This document shows, piece by piece, positions 1 through 8,135 of a stretch of 64,000 bases of DNA. The notes under the pieces were generated by a model. It saw only the letters and a list, made by a program, of their open reading frames with translations, was not told where the DNA came from and ran no database searches. Within the stretch, counting starts at the first letter, position 1, and each line of letters opens with the position of its first letter. The translations under genes were made by a program, and so were the position numbers. Location of the stretch: contig UBTF01000004.1 in assembly GCA_900468285.1 (NCBI GenBank), positions 1-64,000 of the forward strand, given 5' to 3'. The DNA comes from Hyphomicrobiales bacterium. GTDB lineage: Bacteria > Pseudomonadota > Alphaproteobacteria > Rhizobiales > Rhizobiaceae.

Positions 1-127
1 GTGGTGGTGCATCGGTCTGTTGACCAGCCTCGCCCGGGGCGGGTGCTGGTGGCGGTGGTGGTTGCTGGGCAAATGTCGATCCCGCCGCGAGGAAAAGCGC
101 GGCGCCGGCAATGATTATCTTTTTCAT
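1..127 (-). CDS. Small secreted protein, N-terminal fragment (cut by window start)
   Basis: Reading leftwards from an ATG at 127-125, the frame stays open to the window edge. It encodes a clear signal peptide (Lys-Lys start, hydrophobic core, Ala-X-Ala-type cleavage near residue 20) followed by a Gln/Pro-rich stretch with five prolines in a row and alternating Pro-Ala. A purine-rich site lies a few bases upstream. Only about 42 codons are visible, so the mature domain and function are unknown. It is probably exported to the periplasm or cell surface. Confidence 0.7.
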   Translation of the reverse strand, partial: MKKIIIAGAALFLAAGSTFAQQPPPPPAPAPGEAGQQTDAPP

Positions 128-236
128 GAGGAAAGCCTCTGATGTTTAACAACACCAGAGAAACGGGCACGAAAGCTACTCGGTTGCTGCGCGCTGGAAA
201 TAAAGTTCGACAATCCTGCCCGGCAGAGAATGGGGT

Positions 237-1121
237 TTAGCCCATTCGCTCCGATGCGTAGGAGCCGGGGCTGGGTGGAAAGACCACGGTACGGTTGCCG
301 TTGATGAAGGTCCGGTGGTGGATATGCGCATGAATTGCGCGCGCCAGCACCTGACTTTCCACATCGCGGCCCAGCGAAACATAGTCCTCGGGAGACTGGG
401 CATGGGTCACGCGCACGGTGTCCTGTTCGATGATCGGGCCTTCGTCGAGGTCGGCGGTGACATAATGGGCGGTCGCACCAATCAGCTTCACGCCGCGCTC
501 ATAGGCCTGCTTGTAAGGGTTGGCACCCTTGAAGCTTGGCAGGAAGGAGTGGTGGATATTGATGATGCGCCCGGACATCCTGCGGCACATTTCATCCGAC
601 AGCACCTGCATGTAGCGGGCAAGCACAACCAGTTCGGTGCCGCTGCTGTCTATCAGATCCAGAAGCTGCGCTTCCGCCTTCGGCTTGTTGTCCTTCGTCA
701 CCTTGATGTGGTGGAAGGGAATGTCGTGATTGACGACGACCTTCTGGTAGTCGAAATGGTTTGAAACCACGCCGACGATATCGATCGGCAGCGCGCCGAT
801 CTTCCAGCGATAGAGCAGGTCGTTGAGGCAATGCCCGAAGCGTGACACCATGAGCAGGGTCTTGGTCCGTTCGCCATCGCTGTAGATATTGGCCGCCATG
901 CCGAATTCGGAAGCAATGGGTGCAAAGCCCGCTTCGATGTCGGCCATGTCCTTGCCTTCCTCGGAAATGAAGGAGACGCGCATGAAGAACTTGCCGGTTT
1001 CGAGATCATCGAACTGGGAGCTGTCGACGATGTTGCAACCCTTGCCCGCCAGATAGCCCGATATGGCTGCGACAATGCCGCGTTTGGATTTGCAGGCTAC
1101 GGTCAGTACATAGGTCGTCAT
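237..1121 (-). CDS. purU: Formyltetrahydrofolate deformylase
   Basis: Hydrolyses 10-formyl-THF to formate and THF, balancing one-carbon pools and feeding formate to purine synthesis; cytosolic. An N-terminal ACT-like domain (about residues 1-85) is followed by a formyltransferase fold. The formyl-folate motif around residues 180-193 (HHSFLPSFKGANPY) and the later GATAHYVTADLDEGPII segment are both present. At 294 aa the length is normal for the family. I start at the ATG at 1121 because the family begins MTTYVLT; an upstream in-frame ATG at 1136 would add five residues. It is monocistronic, separated from hutX by a terminator. Confidence 0.93.
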   Translation of the reverse strand: MTTYVLTVACKSKRGIVAAISGYLAGKGCNIVDSSQFDDLETGKFFMRVSFISEEGKDMADIEAGFAPIASEFGMAANIYSDGERTKTLLMVSRFGHCLNDLLYRWKIGALPIDIVGVVSNHFDYQKVVVNHDIPFHHIKVTKDNKPKAEAQLLDLIDSSGTELVVLARYMQVLSDEMCRRMSGRIINIHHSFLPSFKGANPYKQAYERGVKLIGATAHYVTADLDEGPIIEQDTVRVTHAQSPEDYVSLGRDVESQVLARAIHAHIHHRTFINGNRTVVFPPSPGSYASERMG

Positions 1122-1300
1122 GGGTGTCCTCATCATGTCTCGCCAAGCCTATAGCGCAGGCGAAGCAAAGCGCAAAGTCTCTTGCCCGCCAATTCACATC
1201 CGGTTCCAATGCATTGAATTCATAGGGCATGGCCAGACTGCCGGGACATGCCGGAAGCGACATCGGCTGTTCAAAGCAGGAGCGATCGGTAGGGAGAGAA

Positions 1301-1328
1301 ACGCCGCCGACGGGTTCGCGGCGGCGTT
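1301..1328 (-). terminator. Rho-independent terminator of the hutX operon
   Basis: An 8-9 bp GC-rich inverted repeat (ACGCCGCC ... GGCGGCGT) lies just after the hutX stop codon. On the minus strand it is followed by a short T-rich run. It closes the hmuQ-like/hutX transcript. Confidence 0.7.
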
Positions 1329-1335
1329 GAGGCAC

Positions 1336-1869
1336 TCAGTTGACGAAGCGGTTGCGCAAGGTCTCGAATTTCACGACCTGATCGGCCAGCAATTCCTTGT
1401 TTCCGTCACGGCGAACGAAAATCTTGAACATGGCGCTGCCGCCTGCATTCATGAACCAGACGGAAAGCGACCGGCGTCCATGAAAGTCGCGATCGATGAA
1501 GGTGATCGAGGCGCAATTGTCTTTCTTGATATGCCCGCCAATGGGGCTATCGCCGTGAATGTTGAACCAGCCATGCCCTTCCGTGCCTTCCGGCAGGTGG
1601 CCGGGGACTTCAAAGACGATATCCGGCGTCTGAACGATCATCAGAACTTCGCCCCAGGACCTTAGCTCGGTCCAGATATCGTTGAATGTCCCGGCGGGAG
1701 CCGAGATGGCTGCACCCTGCGGCAGCAGTGCCAGAATCTCGGCTGGCGTCACCTCCGCCTTGGAGGCAATGGCTTCGACCACGCCATCGGGCTTTTCGGC
1801 AAGTGCAGCCTTGGCACGCTCTCGCCGCTCATCGGTTTTTTCCGCTATCGCGCCCATGGTCTGGCTCAC
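1336..1869 (-). CDS. hutX: Cytosolic haem carrier, HutX/HugX family
   Basis: The 177-aa protein matches the HutX/HugX haem-utilisation carriers: an opening helix, then VTPAEILALLPQGAA, a W-x-E-L segment, and the HIKKDNCASITFIDRDFHGRRS and SVWFMNAGG stretches typical of the family. HutX-type proteins accept haem in the cytoplasm and pass it to a degrading enzyme. The neighbour fits: the haem monooxygenase-like gene lies directly upstream and their coding ends overlap by 4 bp (GTGA), so they are translationally coupled. The start is probably that GTG at 1869; ATG at 1857 is the alternative. Confidence 0.88.
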   Translation of the reverse strand: MSQTMGAIAEKTDERRERAKAALAEKPDGVVEAIASKAEVTPAEILALLPQGAAISAPAGTFNDIWTELRSWGEVLMIVQTPDIVFEVPGHLPEGTEGHGWFNIHGDSPIGGHIKKDNCASITFIDRDFHGRRSLSVWFMNAGGSAMFKIFVRRDGNKELLADQVVKFETLRNRFVN

Positions 1870-2213
1870 GCCGCAACCGGACGATCCTGACCGTCCTTGT
1901 CTTCATGGATGATGACGTCGAAGCCTTCGAAATGCGGGCCGGAGAGATACTCGACCTTGCCTTTGTTGTTGCCGGCATTGGCGTGGGCAGCGCGGAACTG
2001 CTCGGACTTCGTCCATGCCGTGAAGTCTTCCTTGGTCGCCCAGACGGTATGCGAGGCATAAAGCGTGTGATCTTCCGCCTTCGGACCCTTGAGCATGTGA
2101 AACTCGAGATAGCCGGGCATTTCCGCCAGGTGCCGCTTGCGATCACGCCAGATGGTTTCGAATGCCTCTTCAAAGCCGGGCACAACGCGGAATCGGTTCA
2201 TGGCAATAAACAT
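1866..2213 (-). CDS. IsdG/HmuQ-like haem-degrading monooxygenase (ABM fold)
   Basis: A 115-aa antibiotic-biosynthesis-monooxygenase (ABM) dimer-type protein. It shows the FIAMNRFRVVPGFEEAFE strand-helix opening, a conserved Trp-Arg-Asp-Arg, and H/W residues in the EFHMLKG and SHTVWATKEDF stretches, as in IsdG/HmuQ enzymes that open haem to release iron. Position supports the role: it shares an operon with hutX and is divergent from hmuTUV. A good ribosome site (AGGGAGA) precedes the ATG at 2213. Haem degradation is inferred from family and context; some ABM proteins have other substrates. Confidence 0.8.
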   Translation of the reverse strand: MFIAMNRFRVVPGFEEAFETIWRDRKRHLAEMPGYLEFHMLKGPKAEDHTLYASHTVWATKEDFTAWTKSEQFRAAHANAGNNKGKVEYLSGPHFEGFDVIIHEDKDGQDRPVAA

Positions 2214-2393
2214 GGATTGTCTCCCTTTCAGACTGGCAGCTCCAGAATGCCGGAATGCTACCCTTGGGAGCCGAGATATAAAAGATAACGAAAATAGTCA
2301 ACTTATCGGATTGTGCTGTTTTTAAAGATGTGTAAATAACTCCACTTATATGGCGCACAGACCGTCGTGTGCCGCATTGTTCAGGATCACGTC
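2214..2393. promoter_or_regulatory. Divergent haem-uptake promoter region
   Basis: About 180 bp between the HmuQ-like/hutX operon and hmuTUV. It is AT-rich in its centre (about 2275-2350) and must hold both promoters. I looked for ICE (Irr), RirA/IRO and Fur-type operators and saw no convincing copy. A GCACA/TGTGC pair near 2355-2372 could form a small hairpin in the hmuT leader. Confidence 0.5.
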
Positions 2394-3281
2394 ATGTCGC
2401 TTTCACTTCGATCTTTCGCTTTCGCCGCCGTTGCCCTCCCACTCGCGTTGACGGCTGTGCCAAGCTTCTCTCAGGCGTCTGAAAAGGGTAATCCCGAAGC
2501 CAGCAGGATCGTGGCCATCGGCGGAACGGTGACTGAGGTTCTCTATGCGCTGGGTGCCGGAGACCGTGTCATCGCACGGGATTCCACCAGCAGCTATCCA
2601 GTCGAAGTGCTGGCAAAGCCTGATGTTGGCTACATGCGGGCGCTGTCGTCCGAGGGCATTCTCTCGCAAAAGCCAGACCTCATCCTTTCTGAAGACGGAG
2701 CAGGTCCGGCTGATGTGATCGGCATCTTCAAGGCCAGTGAGGTGCCGATGGTCATCATCGATACGCCGCCTCGGGCCGACGCGATTTCCCGCAAAATTGA
2801 GGATATTGGCGCAGCCGTTGGGCTTTCCGAAAAGGCCAAGGCACTTGCGGATGACGTCGAGGCGGGGCTTGCCGCATTGAAAAGCGACGTTGCCGCCGTT
2901 AGCACAAAGAAGCGTGTGCTTTTCGTTCTTTCAACGGCGGGCGGCCGCATCATGGCGGCTGGCAAGGATACGGAAGCCGGGGCCATCATTGAGCTTGCCG
3001 GTGGAGTAAACGCTGCCGCTGATGTGACCGGTTACAAGCCACTCAGCGATGAAGCCGTCATCTCGGCGGCTCCCGATGTCGTGCTGACCATGCAGCGCGG
3101 CGACCATGCGGCGACGGCAGATGAGATATTTGCCCTTCCTGCATTCCAGTCTACCCCGGCTGCGGCATCGCGCGCGCTGATCAGCATGGATGGGCTTTAT
3201 CTCATCGGCTTTGGCCCACGCACGCCCGCAGCGGGCCGGGAACTGGCGTCGCAAATCTACCCAGAGGTCGTCAAGCCGTGA
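2394..3281 (+). CDS. hmuT: Haem ABC transporter, periplasmic haem-binding protein
   Basis: The substrate-binding subunit that carries haem from the outer-membrane receptor to HmuUV. A signal peptide covers about residues 1-27, ending near SFSQA. Next comes the cluster-8/TroA-like binding fold with RIVAIGGTVTEVLYALGAGDRVIARDSTS and, later, GYMRALSSEGILSQKPDLIL, typical of HmuT/BtuF-like proteins. Length is 295 aa. I take the ATG at 2394, which gives a proper signal peptide; an upstream in-frame start at 2367 would add nine non-signal residues. Its stop overlaps the hmuU start by 4 bp. Confidence 0.92.
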   Translation: MSLSLRSFAFAAVALPLALTAVPSFSQASEKGNPEASRIVAIGGTVTEVLYALGAGDRVIARDSTSSYPVEVLAKPDVGYMRALSSEGILSQKPDLILSEDGAGPADVIGIFKASEVPMVIIDTPPRADAISRKIEDIGAAVGLSEKAKALADDVEAGLAALKSDVAAVSTKKRVLFVLSTAGGRIMAAGKDTEAGAIIELAGGVNAAADVTGYKPLSDEAVISAAPDVVLTMQRGDHAATADEIFALPAFQSTPAAASRALISMDGLYLIGFGPRTPAAGRELASQIYPEVVKP

Positions 3282-4369
3282 CAGTCGCAATGATGACAGA
3301 GGTCGCAGGTCCTGTACGCGGCGATCGTTCGCGCAGGGGCGCCATCACCATTGTCGCCCTTTGCATGTTCCTGCTCGTGTCCTGCGTCGTTTCTCTGGCG
3401 AGCGGTCCGACCGGCGTTGGCCTGGCGGAACTGTGGCTGTATTTCTCCGGCGGGGCGCAGGCCATGGAAGCGCGCGACCGGGTTATTCTTGAGGCAGTTC
3501 GCCTGCCGCGGACGGGCCTTGGCATCATGATCGGCGCCAGCCTCGCTGTCTCTGGCGCGATGATGCAGGGGCTGTTTCGCAATCCGCTGGCAGATCCGGG
3601 TCTTGTCGGTGTGACATCCGGGGCGGCCCTGTTTGCCGTAGCCGCACTTGCGCTCGGCGGCAGCGTTCTCGCTCCGCTTTCGCTGTTTTTCGGAATGCAT
3701 TTCCTGCCGCTCATGGCGTTTCTCGGTGGTCTTGGCAACACGCTGCTGCTTTACGCGATCGCCACCCGCAACGGCACCACATCAACCGGACTTCTCATTC
3801 TCGCAGGCATTGCGGTGGCTGCGCTGAGCGCTGCCCTGATGGGACTGATGATCTTCCTTGCCGATGACCGCGCCCTGCGCGACATCACCTTCTGGAGCCT
3901 TGGCTCGCTGGGTGGTGCAACGCCGATGAAGGTCTGGACGACGCTTCCCTTTTGCCTTGCCATTCTCGCCAGCATTCCCTTCGTATCGAAGGGTCTGGAT
4001 GCCCTGATCCTTGGTGATGCTGCCGCATTTCACATGGGCATCCCCGTCCAGAGGCTGAAGCGTATCGTCATTCTCGCCGTTGCTGCGGCCTGTGGAGCGA
4101 GTGTGGCTGCGGCAGGCTCCATCGGTTTTGTCGGCATTGTCGTGCCGCATCTTCTGCGGCTGGTCATCGGCTCGTCCCATCGCTTTCTGTTACCGGCATC
4201 GGCGATCGGCGGGGCAGGATTGCTGTTGCTGGCGGACAGTTTTGCCCGCACCGTAGCCGCACCCGCCGAACTTCCGATAGGTGTCGTCACCGCTCTTATT
4301 GGTGCGCCGGTCTTTCTGTTTCTGCTGCTTGGTCGTGGCAATGGTCTTGGATTGAGGAACGCTGCATGA
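3278..4369 (+). CDS. hmuU: Haem ABC transporter permease
   Basis: A FecCD/BtuC-type permease of 363 aa with about ten hydrophobic helices. The family signature MMQGLFRNPLADPGLVGV is present around residues 85-105, and the GFVGIVVPHLLRL loop, the contact with the ATPase, is near residue 285. It forms the inner-membrane channel with HmuV. The GTG at 3278 overlaps the hmuT stop (GTGA); ATGs at 3290 and 3293 are alternatives. It overlaps hmuV by 4 bp (ATGA). Confidence 0.93.
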   Translation: MTVAMMTEVAGPVRGDRSRRGAITIVALCMFLLVSCVVSLASGPTGVGLAELWLYFSGGAQAMEARDRVILEAVRLPRTGLGIMIGASLAVSGAMMQGLFRNPLADPGLVGVTSGAALFAVAALALGGSVLAPLSLFFGMHFLPLMAFLGGLGNTLLLYAIATRNGTTSTGLLILAGIAVAALSAALMGLMIFLADDRALRDITFWSLGSLGGATPMKVWTTLPFCLAILASIPFVSKGLDALILGDAAAFHMGIPVQRLKRIVILAVAAACGASVAAAGSIGFVGIVVPHLLRLVIGSSHRFLLPASAIGGAGLLLLADSFARTVAAPAELPIGVVTALIGAPVFLFLLLGRGNGLGLRNAA

Positions 4370-5148
4370 TTACCACGCACGGTGTTACCGTCAGCCGCGC
4401 CGGCCGCAGATTGCTGGATGACGTGACAATCTCTCTTCAGCCCGGAAGCTTTACCGTCATCATCGGCCCAAATGGGGCTGGCAAATCAACGCTGATGAAG
4501 GTTCTGTCGGGAGAGATGCGGGCGGATGCGGGCAGCGTTGCCTATGGCAATATCGACGTGGGATTGTTCAGGCCTGCAGAGCTGGCGCGCGTTCGCGCCG
4601 TTTTGCCGCAAAGCACGGTGCTGTCGTTTCCGTTCACAGCGCTGGAAATCGTTCGCATGGGTGCAGTTGCCCAAGGCTCGACCCAACCGGAAGTGCAGGC
4701 GCGTCAGGCTTTGGCAAAGGTCGGCCTTGCCGCATTTGAGGGGCGTTCCTACAACATGCTCTCCGGCGGGGAGCAACAGCGCGTGCAGTTCGCCCGCGCC
4801 CTTGCGCAGGTGCCGCAAGCCGTGGAGGATGGGCAGCCCCGCGCCCTTTTGCTCGACGAACCGACCTCCAGCCTCGACCTTGGCCACCAGATCTCCGTTC
4901 TGGAAACAGCGCGTGATTTCGCCTTGAACGGCGGCACCGTGCTGGCGGTGCTGCATGATCTCAATCTTGCCGCTGAATTTGCCGATCAACTTATCGTCAT
5001 GCATCGCGGGCGGATCACTGCCTGTGGCCCCGCGCAGGAAACCATCAATGACGAGACGATTGCCCGGGTCTATGGCATCGGTGGAACGGTGGGCAGGCTA
5101 CCTGCTGCCCACATTCCCTATATCCTGCCGCAGTCACGCCACCGCTGA
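4366..5148 (+). CDS. hmuV: Haem ABC transporter ATP-binding protein
   Basis: ABC ATPase of 260 aa. Walker A GPNGAGKST lies at residues 34-42, the signature LSGGEQQRV at about 132-140, Walker B LLLDEPTSSLD at about 161-171, and the switch histidine near 197. It powers haem import through HmuU. The ATGA overlap with hmuU shows translational coupling. Only 18 bp separate its stop from the convergent DUF454 gene and no clear terminator is visible. Confidence 0.94.
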   Translation: MITTHGVTVSRAGRRLLDDVTISLQPGSFTVIIGPNGAGKSTLMKVLSGEMRADAGSVAYGNIDVGLFRPAELARVRAVLPQSTVLSFPFTALEIVRMGAVAQGSTQPEVQARQALAKVGLAAFEGRSYNMLSGGEQQRVQFARALAQVPQAVEDGQPRALLLDEPTSSLDLGHQISVLETARDFALNGGTVLAVLHDLNLAAEFADQLIVMHRGRITACGPAQETINDETIARVYGIGGTVGRLPAAHIPYILPQSRHR

Positions 5149-5166
5149 CGGATTTGCGCATCGGGT

Positions 5167-5568
5167 TTACGGATCGGGCCGTGTCACGACGAATGCCGCC
5201 GCCCCGAGCATCACGGCGGCGACGATGCCGGCTCTGAGTGGCGTCGGTTCGGTTGTGAACCAGAAAATGCCGTAACTCACTGTCATCAAAGACACTGCGG
5301 CAATTTTTGCTTTGCGCGGAATGGCCCCTTTTTCCTGCCAGTTGCGCAGGGATAGCCCAAATCTGGGATGGTTCAGAAGCCATGCTTCCAGCTTCGGCGA
5401 TGATTTGGAAAAGCACCAGAGCGCAATCAGAAGAAAGGGTGTCGTTGGCAGAACGGGCAGAAATGCACCGACGACGCCGGTGGCAACCATGAGCCAGCCA
5501 AGACAGAGATACAAGATGCGCATGACTGCCGGTATCATGAGTTTCAATGTCATGATAGTGGGTATCAT
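5167..5568 (-). CDS. DUF454 (YbaN-like) small inner-membrane protein
   Basis: The ILYLCLGWLMVATGVVGAFLPVLPTTPFLLIALWCFSKSSPKLEAWLLNHPRFG core is diagnostic of the DUF454/YbaN family. Three hydrophobic segments are visible, with a conserved PTTPF turn. Its function is unknown in the family. The frame extends to an ATG at 5568 (133 aa), but an inner ATG at 5523 begins right at the conserved core (118 aa) and is equally plausible; neither has a strong ribosome site. It faces hmuV convergently. Confidence 0.82.
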   Translation of the reverse strand: MIPTIMTLKLMIPAVMRILYLCLGWLMVATGVVGAFLPVLPTTPFLLIALWCFSKSSPKLEAWLLNHPRFGLSLRNWQEKGAIPRKAKIAAVSLMTVSYGIFWFTTEPTPLRAGIVAAVMLGAAAFVVTRPDP

Positions 5569-5714
5569 CCCATGGTGCAGGGTGCTGGCGTGATTGCCTG
5601 CTATGCGTCTTCGAGGGGCTTCAAGGGTTGAAACTCTTGTTGTCAGCCGTTATCTGCCTGCCCCGATGCCTGCAGCATAAGCGGGCCACCACGATGCAAG
5701 AAGAAGGAAACACC

Positions 5715-6110
5715 ATGGCCAAGCTTATTCACTCTATGGTCCGGGTGCTGGACGAGAAGCGTTCGGTGGGTTTTTACAGTCAGGCTTTCGGTCTGCAAAT
5801 CGAGGAGCGTTTCGAGTTCGAGACATTCACGCTGGTTTATCTCAGCAATGCCGAAGGTGACTTCGAGCTGGAGCTGACAATCAACAAGGGCCGCGAAGTG
5901 CCCTATGCGCTGGGCGATGGCTATGGCCATATCGCGGTCAGCGTTGACGATGTCGATGCTGAACATGCGCGTCTGGTCGCACTCGGTCTTTCCGTCGGCA
6001 AGATCGTCAACGCCGAATACAAGGGCGCGCCCTTTGCGAAATACTTCTTCATCTGCGACCCGGATGGGTACAAGATCGAAGTTCTTGAGCGCAGCAACCG
6101 CTTCAAATAA
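5715..6110 (+). CDS. gloA: Lactoylglutathione lyase-type glyoxalase I
   Basis: A single-domain VOC metalloenzyme of 131 aa that would convert the methylglyoxal-glutathione hemithioacetal to S-lactoylglutathione. Conserved features are the opening H-S-M-V-R-V-L-D near residue 5 (metal His), FELELTINKG (metal Glu), GYGHIAVSVDD (metal His) and DPDGYKIEVLE (catalytic Glu). The ATG at 5715 follows an AGAAGGA ribosome site; the frame is open 29 codons further upstream but that part has no homology-like content. The next gene, ung, starts within 20 bp, so the two are probably co-transcribed. Confidence 0.9.
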   Translation: MAKLIHSMVRVLDEKRSVGFYSQAFGLQIEERFEFETFTLVYLSNAEGDFELELTINKGREVPYALGDGYGHIAVSVDDVDAEHARLVALGLSVGKIVNAEYKGAPFAKYFFICDPDGYKIEVLERSNRFK

Positions 6111-6125
6111 ATCGGGATGATCTTC

Positions 6126-6818
6126 ATGGCAGAGGCAGGCGTCAAACTGGAAGACAGCTGGAAACAGGCGCTTTCGGCGGATTTCGCCAGCCCCTACATG
6201 CAGAAGCTGAAGGATTTTCTGCTGGCCGAGAAAAATGCGGGCAAGCAGATTTTTCCGAAAGGCAGCGAGTATTTCCGCGCCCTGGACCTGACGCCGCTGG
6301 ATGACGTCAAGGTCGTCATTCTCGGGCAGGACCCCTACCACGGCGCGGGCCAGGCGCATGGCCTGTGTTTTTCCGTGCAGCCGGGTGTTCGCATTCCGCC
6401 CTCGCTCGTCAACATCTACAAGGAATTGCAGAGCGATCTCGGAATTCGCCCCGTCAGGCATGGTTTTCTCGAAAGCTGGGCGAGGCAGGGCGTGCTGTTG
6501 CTCAACAGCGTTCTGACGGTCGAGGAAGCCCGCGCGGCGTCGCATCAGGGCCAGGGCTGGGAGAAATTCACCGATAGCGTCATTCGAACCGTCAATGACC
6601 GGTGTGACCACGTCGTCTTTTTGCTCTGGGGTTCCTATGCCCAGAAGAAGGCCGCTTTCGTTGATCAGGACAAACATCTGGTCCTGAAATCGCCCCATCC
6701 GTCGCCGCTATCGGCCCATAACGGATTTTTCGGAAACGGTCATTTTTCCAAGGCCAATGCCTTTCTGAGGGAGCACGGAAAAGAGCCCATTGACTGGCAG
6801 CTTCCGGACGAGGCCTGA
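6126..6818 (+). CDS. ung: Uracil-DNA glycosylase (family 1)
   Basis: Removes uracil from DNA, starting base-excision repair. The water-activating loop [22 protein letters not shown] lies around residues 60-80 and the catalytic [13 protein letters not shown] loop around 190-202, both intact. About 230 aa, normal for family 1. The start is ATG 6126 or ATG 6117; GGGA upstream suits 6126 better. It is downstream of gloA with a gap of about 15 bp. A weak hairpin (GTGCAAA...TTTGCAC, 6830-6849) follows. Confidence 0.94.
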   Translation: MAEAGVKLEDSWKQALSADFASPYMQKLKDFLLAEKNAGKQIFPKGSEYFRALDLTPLDDVKVVILGQDPYHGAGQAHGLCFSVQPGVRIPPSLVNIYKELQSDLGIRPVRHGFLESWARQGVLLLNSVLTVEEARAASHQGQGWEKFTDSVIRTVNDRCDHVVFLLWGSYAQKKAAFVDQDKHLVLKSPHPSPLSAHNGFFGNGHFSKANAFLREHGKEPIDWQLPDEA

Positions 6819-6829
6819 CCTGAGAAATT

Positions 6830-6852
6830 GTGCAAAAACGGCTTTGCACTTT
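6830..6852 (+). terminator. Weak terminator-like hairpin after ung
   Basis: A perfect 7-bp inverted repeat (GTGCAAA / TTTGCAC) with a 6-nt loop lies 12 bp after the ung stop, but only three T follow. It is AT-rich, so it may be a weak terminator or a 3' end protector. Confidence 0.4.
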
Positions 6853-6905
6853 GAAAAATCCTGATCTAAAAGATAACCGGACTGTAAATTGAAGGATTTA
6901 GGCCG

Positions 6906-7973
6906 GTGACGCTTCTGTCTGCTCAGACCTCTGTTGTACTTCCCGATCCGGTGGCAATCGTCGATGCTTTTCATGAGCATTTCAACGAGCATATGACGAT
7001 GACGCGGGAAGGGCAGGCGGTGCATTTCGAGGCCGATTATGGCAACGGCACGCTGAGCGCCGAAGAGGGGCGCTTTGCGGCGCGCATCAACTGCGTATCC
7101 GAAAACGTGTTGCTGTCCGTCAAGGCCATGGTTGCGGAACACATCGTCGAATTCACCGGCGATACGTCACTGGATTTTCGCTGGGAAGGGCACGGTTCCG
7201 ATCTTCGCGAGCTGCCAAATCTTTTTGTTGGCCGCGTGGTGCGCTCCTATAATCTGACACCGAGAATGCGCCGTGTCGTCTTTGCTGTCGACAACGGCAT
7301 TGAGCGGTTGGCGGCGGGTGGCTTGCATGTGCGCCTTTTGATCTTGCCCGATCAGACCCGCACGCCCGTCTGGCCGCATCTTTCCAAGACGGGGGCAATC
7401 GTCTGGGCCAAAGGCGAGGACGAGCAGGCGCGTCGCGTCTATACCATTCGCGCCATCAACAAGGAACGTGCCGAGGTCGATATCGACTTCGTCATGCATG
7501 AGGGCGACAACATGCCCGGCGCGCATTTCGGCGCGACCGCTGCGGTGGGCGATATCGTCGGCATCGTCGGGCCCGGCGGTGAGAGGCCAGAGGCGGACCA
7601 CTATGTTTTTGCAGGCGATGAAACGGCTCTGCCTGTGATGTTGCGCATGGTCGCGGAAATGCCAGCGGGCAAGACTGTCACGGTCTATGCCGAGGTAGAC
7701 AATGAAGACGAACAGCAGGATGTGCGCTCCAACGCCGACTTAAGCTGGAACTGGCTCTACCGCAGAGGGCTGCCAGCCGGAACCGCAGGCCTGCTGCAAC
7801 AGGCCCTGCGTCAGCATTCCTGGGAAAAGCAGGATGGGCTGCATGTCTTCGTTGGCTGCGAAAAGGACGAGGCTCGCGCCATCAAGAAGGTCCTGGCCGA
7901 TGAGGCCGGGTTGGATAAAAAGGCTTTCGTCGCTGCTGGCTATTGGGTCAGAGGGGCCAATGACGATCACTGA
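6906..7973 (+). CDS. DUF2218 - siderophore-interacting protein fusion (ViuB-type flavin reductase)
   Basis: 355 aa in two parts. Residues about 1-100 form a DUF2218-like domain, with HFEADYGNGTLSAEEGRFAARI recognisable. Residues about 105-350 form the FAD-binding/SIP domain, with RVYTIRAINKERAEVDIDFVMHEG (the flavin-binding RxYT region), GPGG, FAGDETALPVMLRMVAEMP, and a closing AAGYWVRG. Such proteins reduce ferric siderophores in the cytoplasm. The start is a GTG at 6906, preceded by AAGGA. It stands alone between ung and the dioxygenase. Agrobacterial iron-siderophore clusters are not in view, so its substrate is open. Confidence 0.87.
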   Translation: MTLLSAQTSVVLPDPVAIVDAFHEHFNEHMTMTREGQAVHFEADYGNGTLSAEEGRFAARINCVSENVLLSVKAMVAEHIVEFTGDTSLDFRWEGHGSDLRELPNLFVGRVVRSYNLTPRMRRVVFAVDNGIERLAAGGLHVRLLILPDQTRTPVWPHLSKTGAIVWAKGEDEQARRVYTIRAINKERAEVDIDFVMHEGDNMPGAHFGATAAVGDIVGIVGPGGERPEADHYVFAGDETALPVMLRMVAEMPAGKTVTVYAEVDNEDEQQDVRSNADLSWNWLYRRGLPAGTAGLLQQALRQHSWEKQDGLHVFVGCEKDEARAIKKVLADEAGLDKKAFVAAGYWVRGANDDH

Positions 7974-8135
7974 AGCGGCTTGTCCTTTCTGAACAATCGC
8001 CTTCATTGTTTCCAAATTGAGAACGATGCGTTCTGAGCGTCCCGTCTATCCGAACGACCTAATCTGCACCATCTTCACCCCATGAACGAAGGGCATCGCT
8101 TCCCGCGATCCCAGACAAGCTTTAGGGGTTTTCAG

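Noticed and set aside
2214-2393. Irr/RirA/Fur box in the haem region
   Set aside because: No inverted or direct repeat close enough to the known consensus; only AT-rich DNA is visible.
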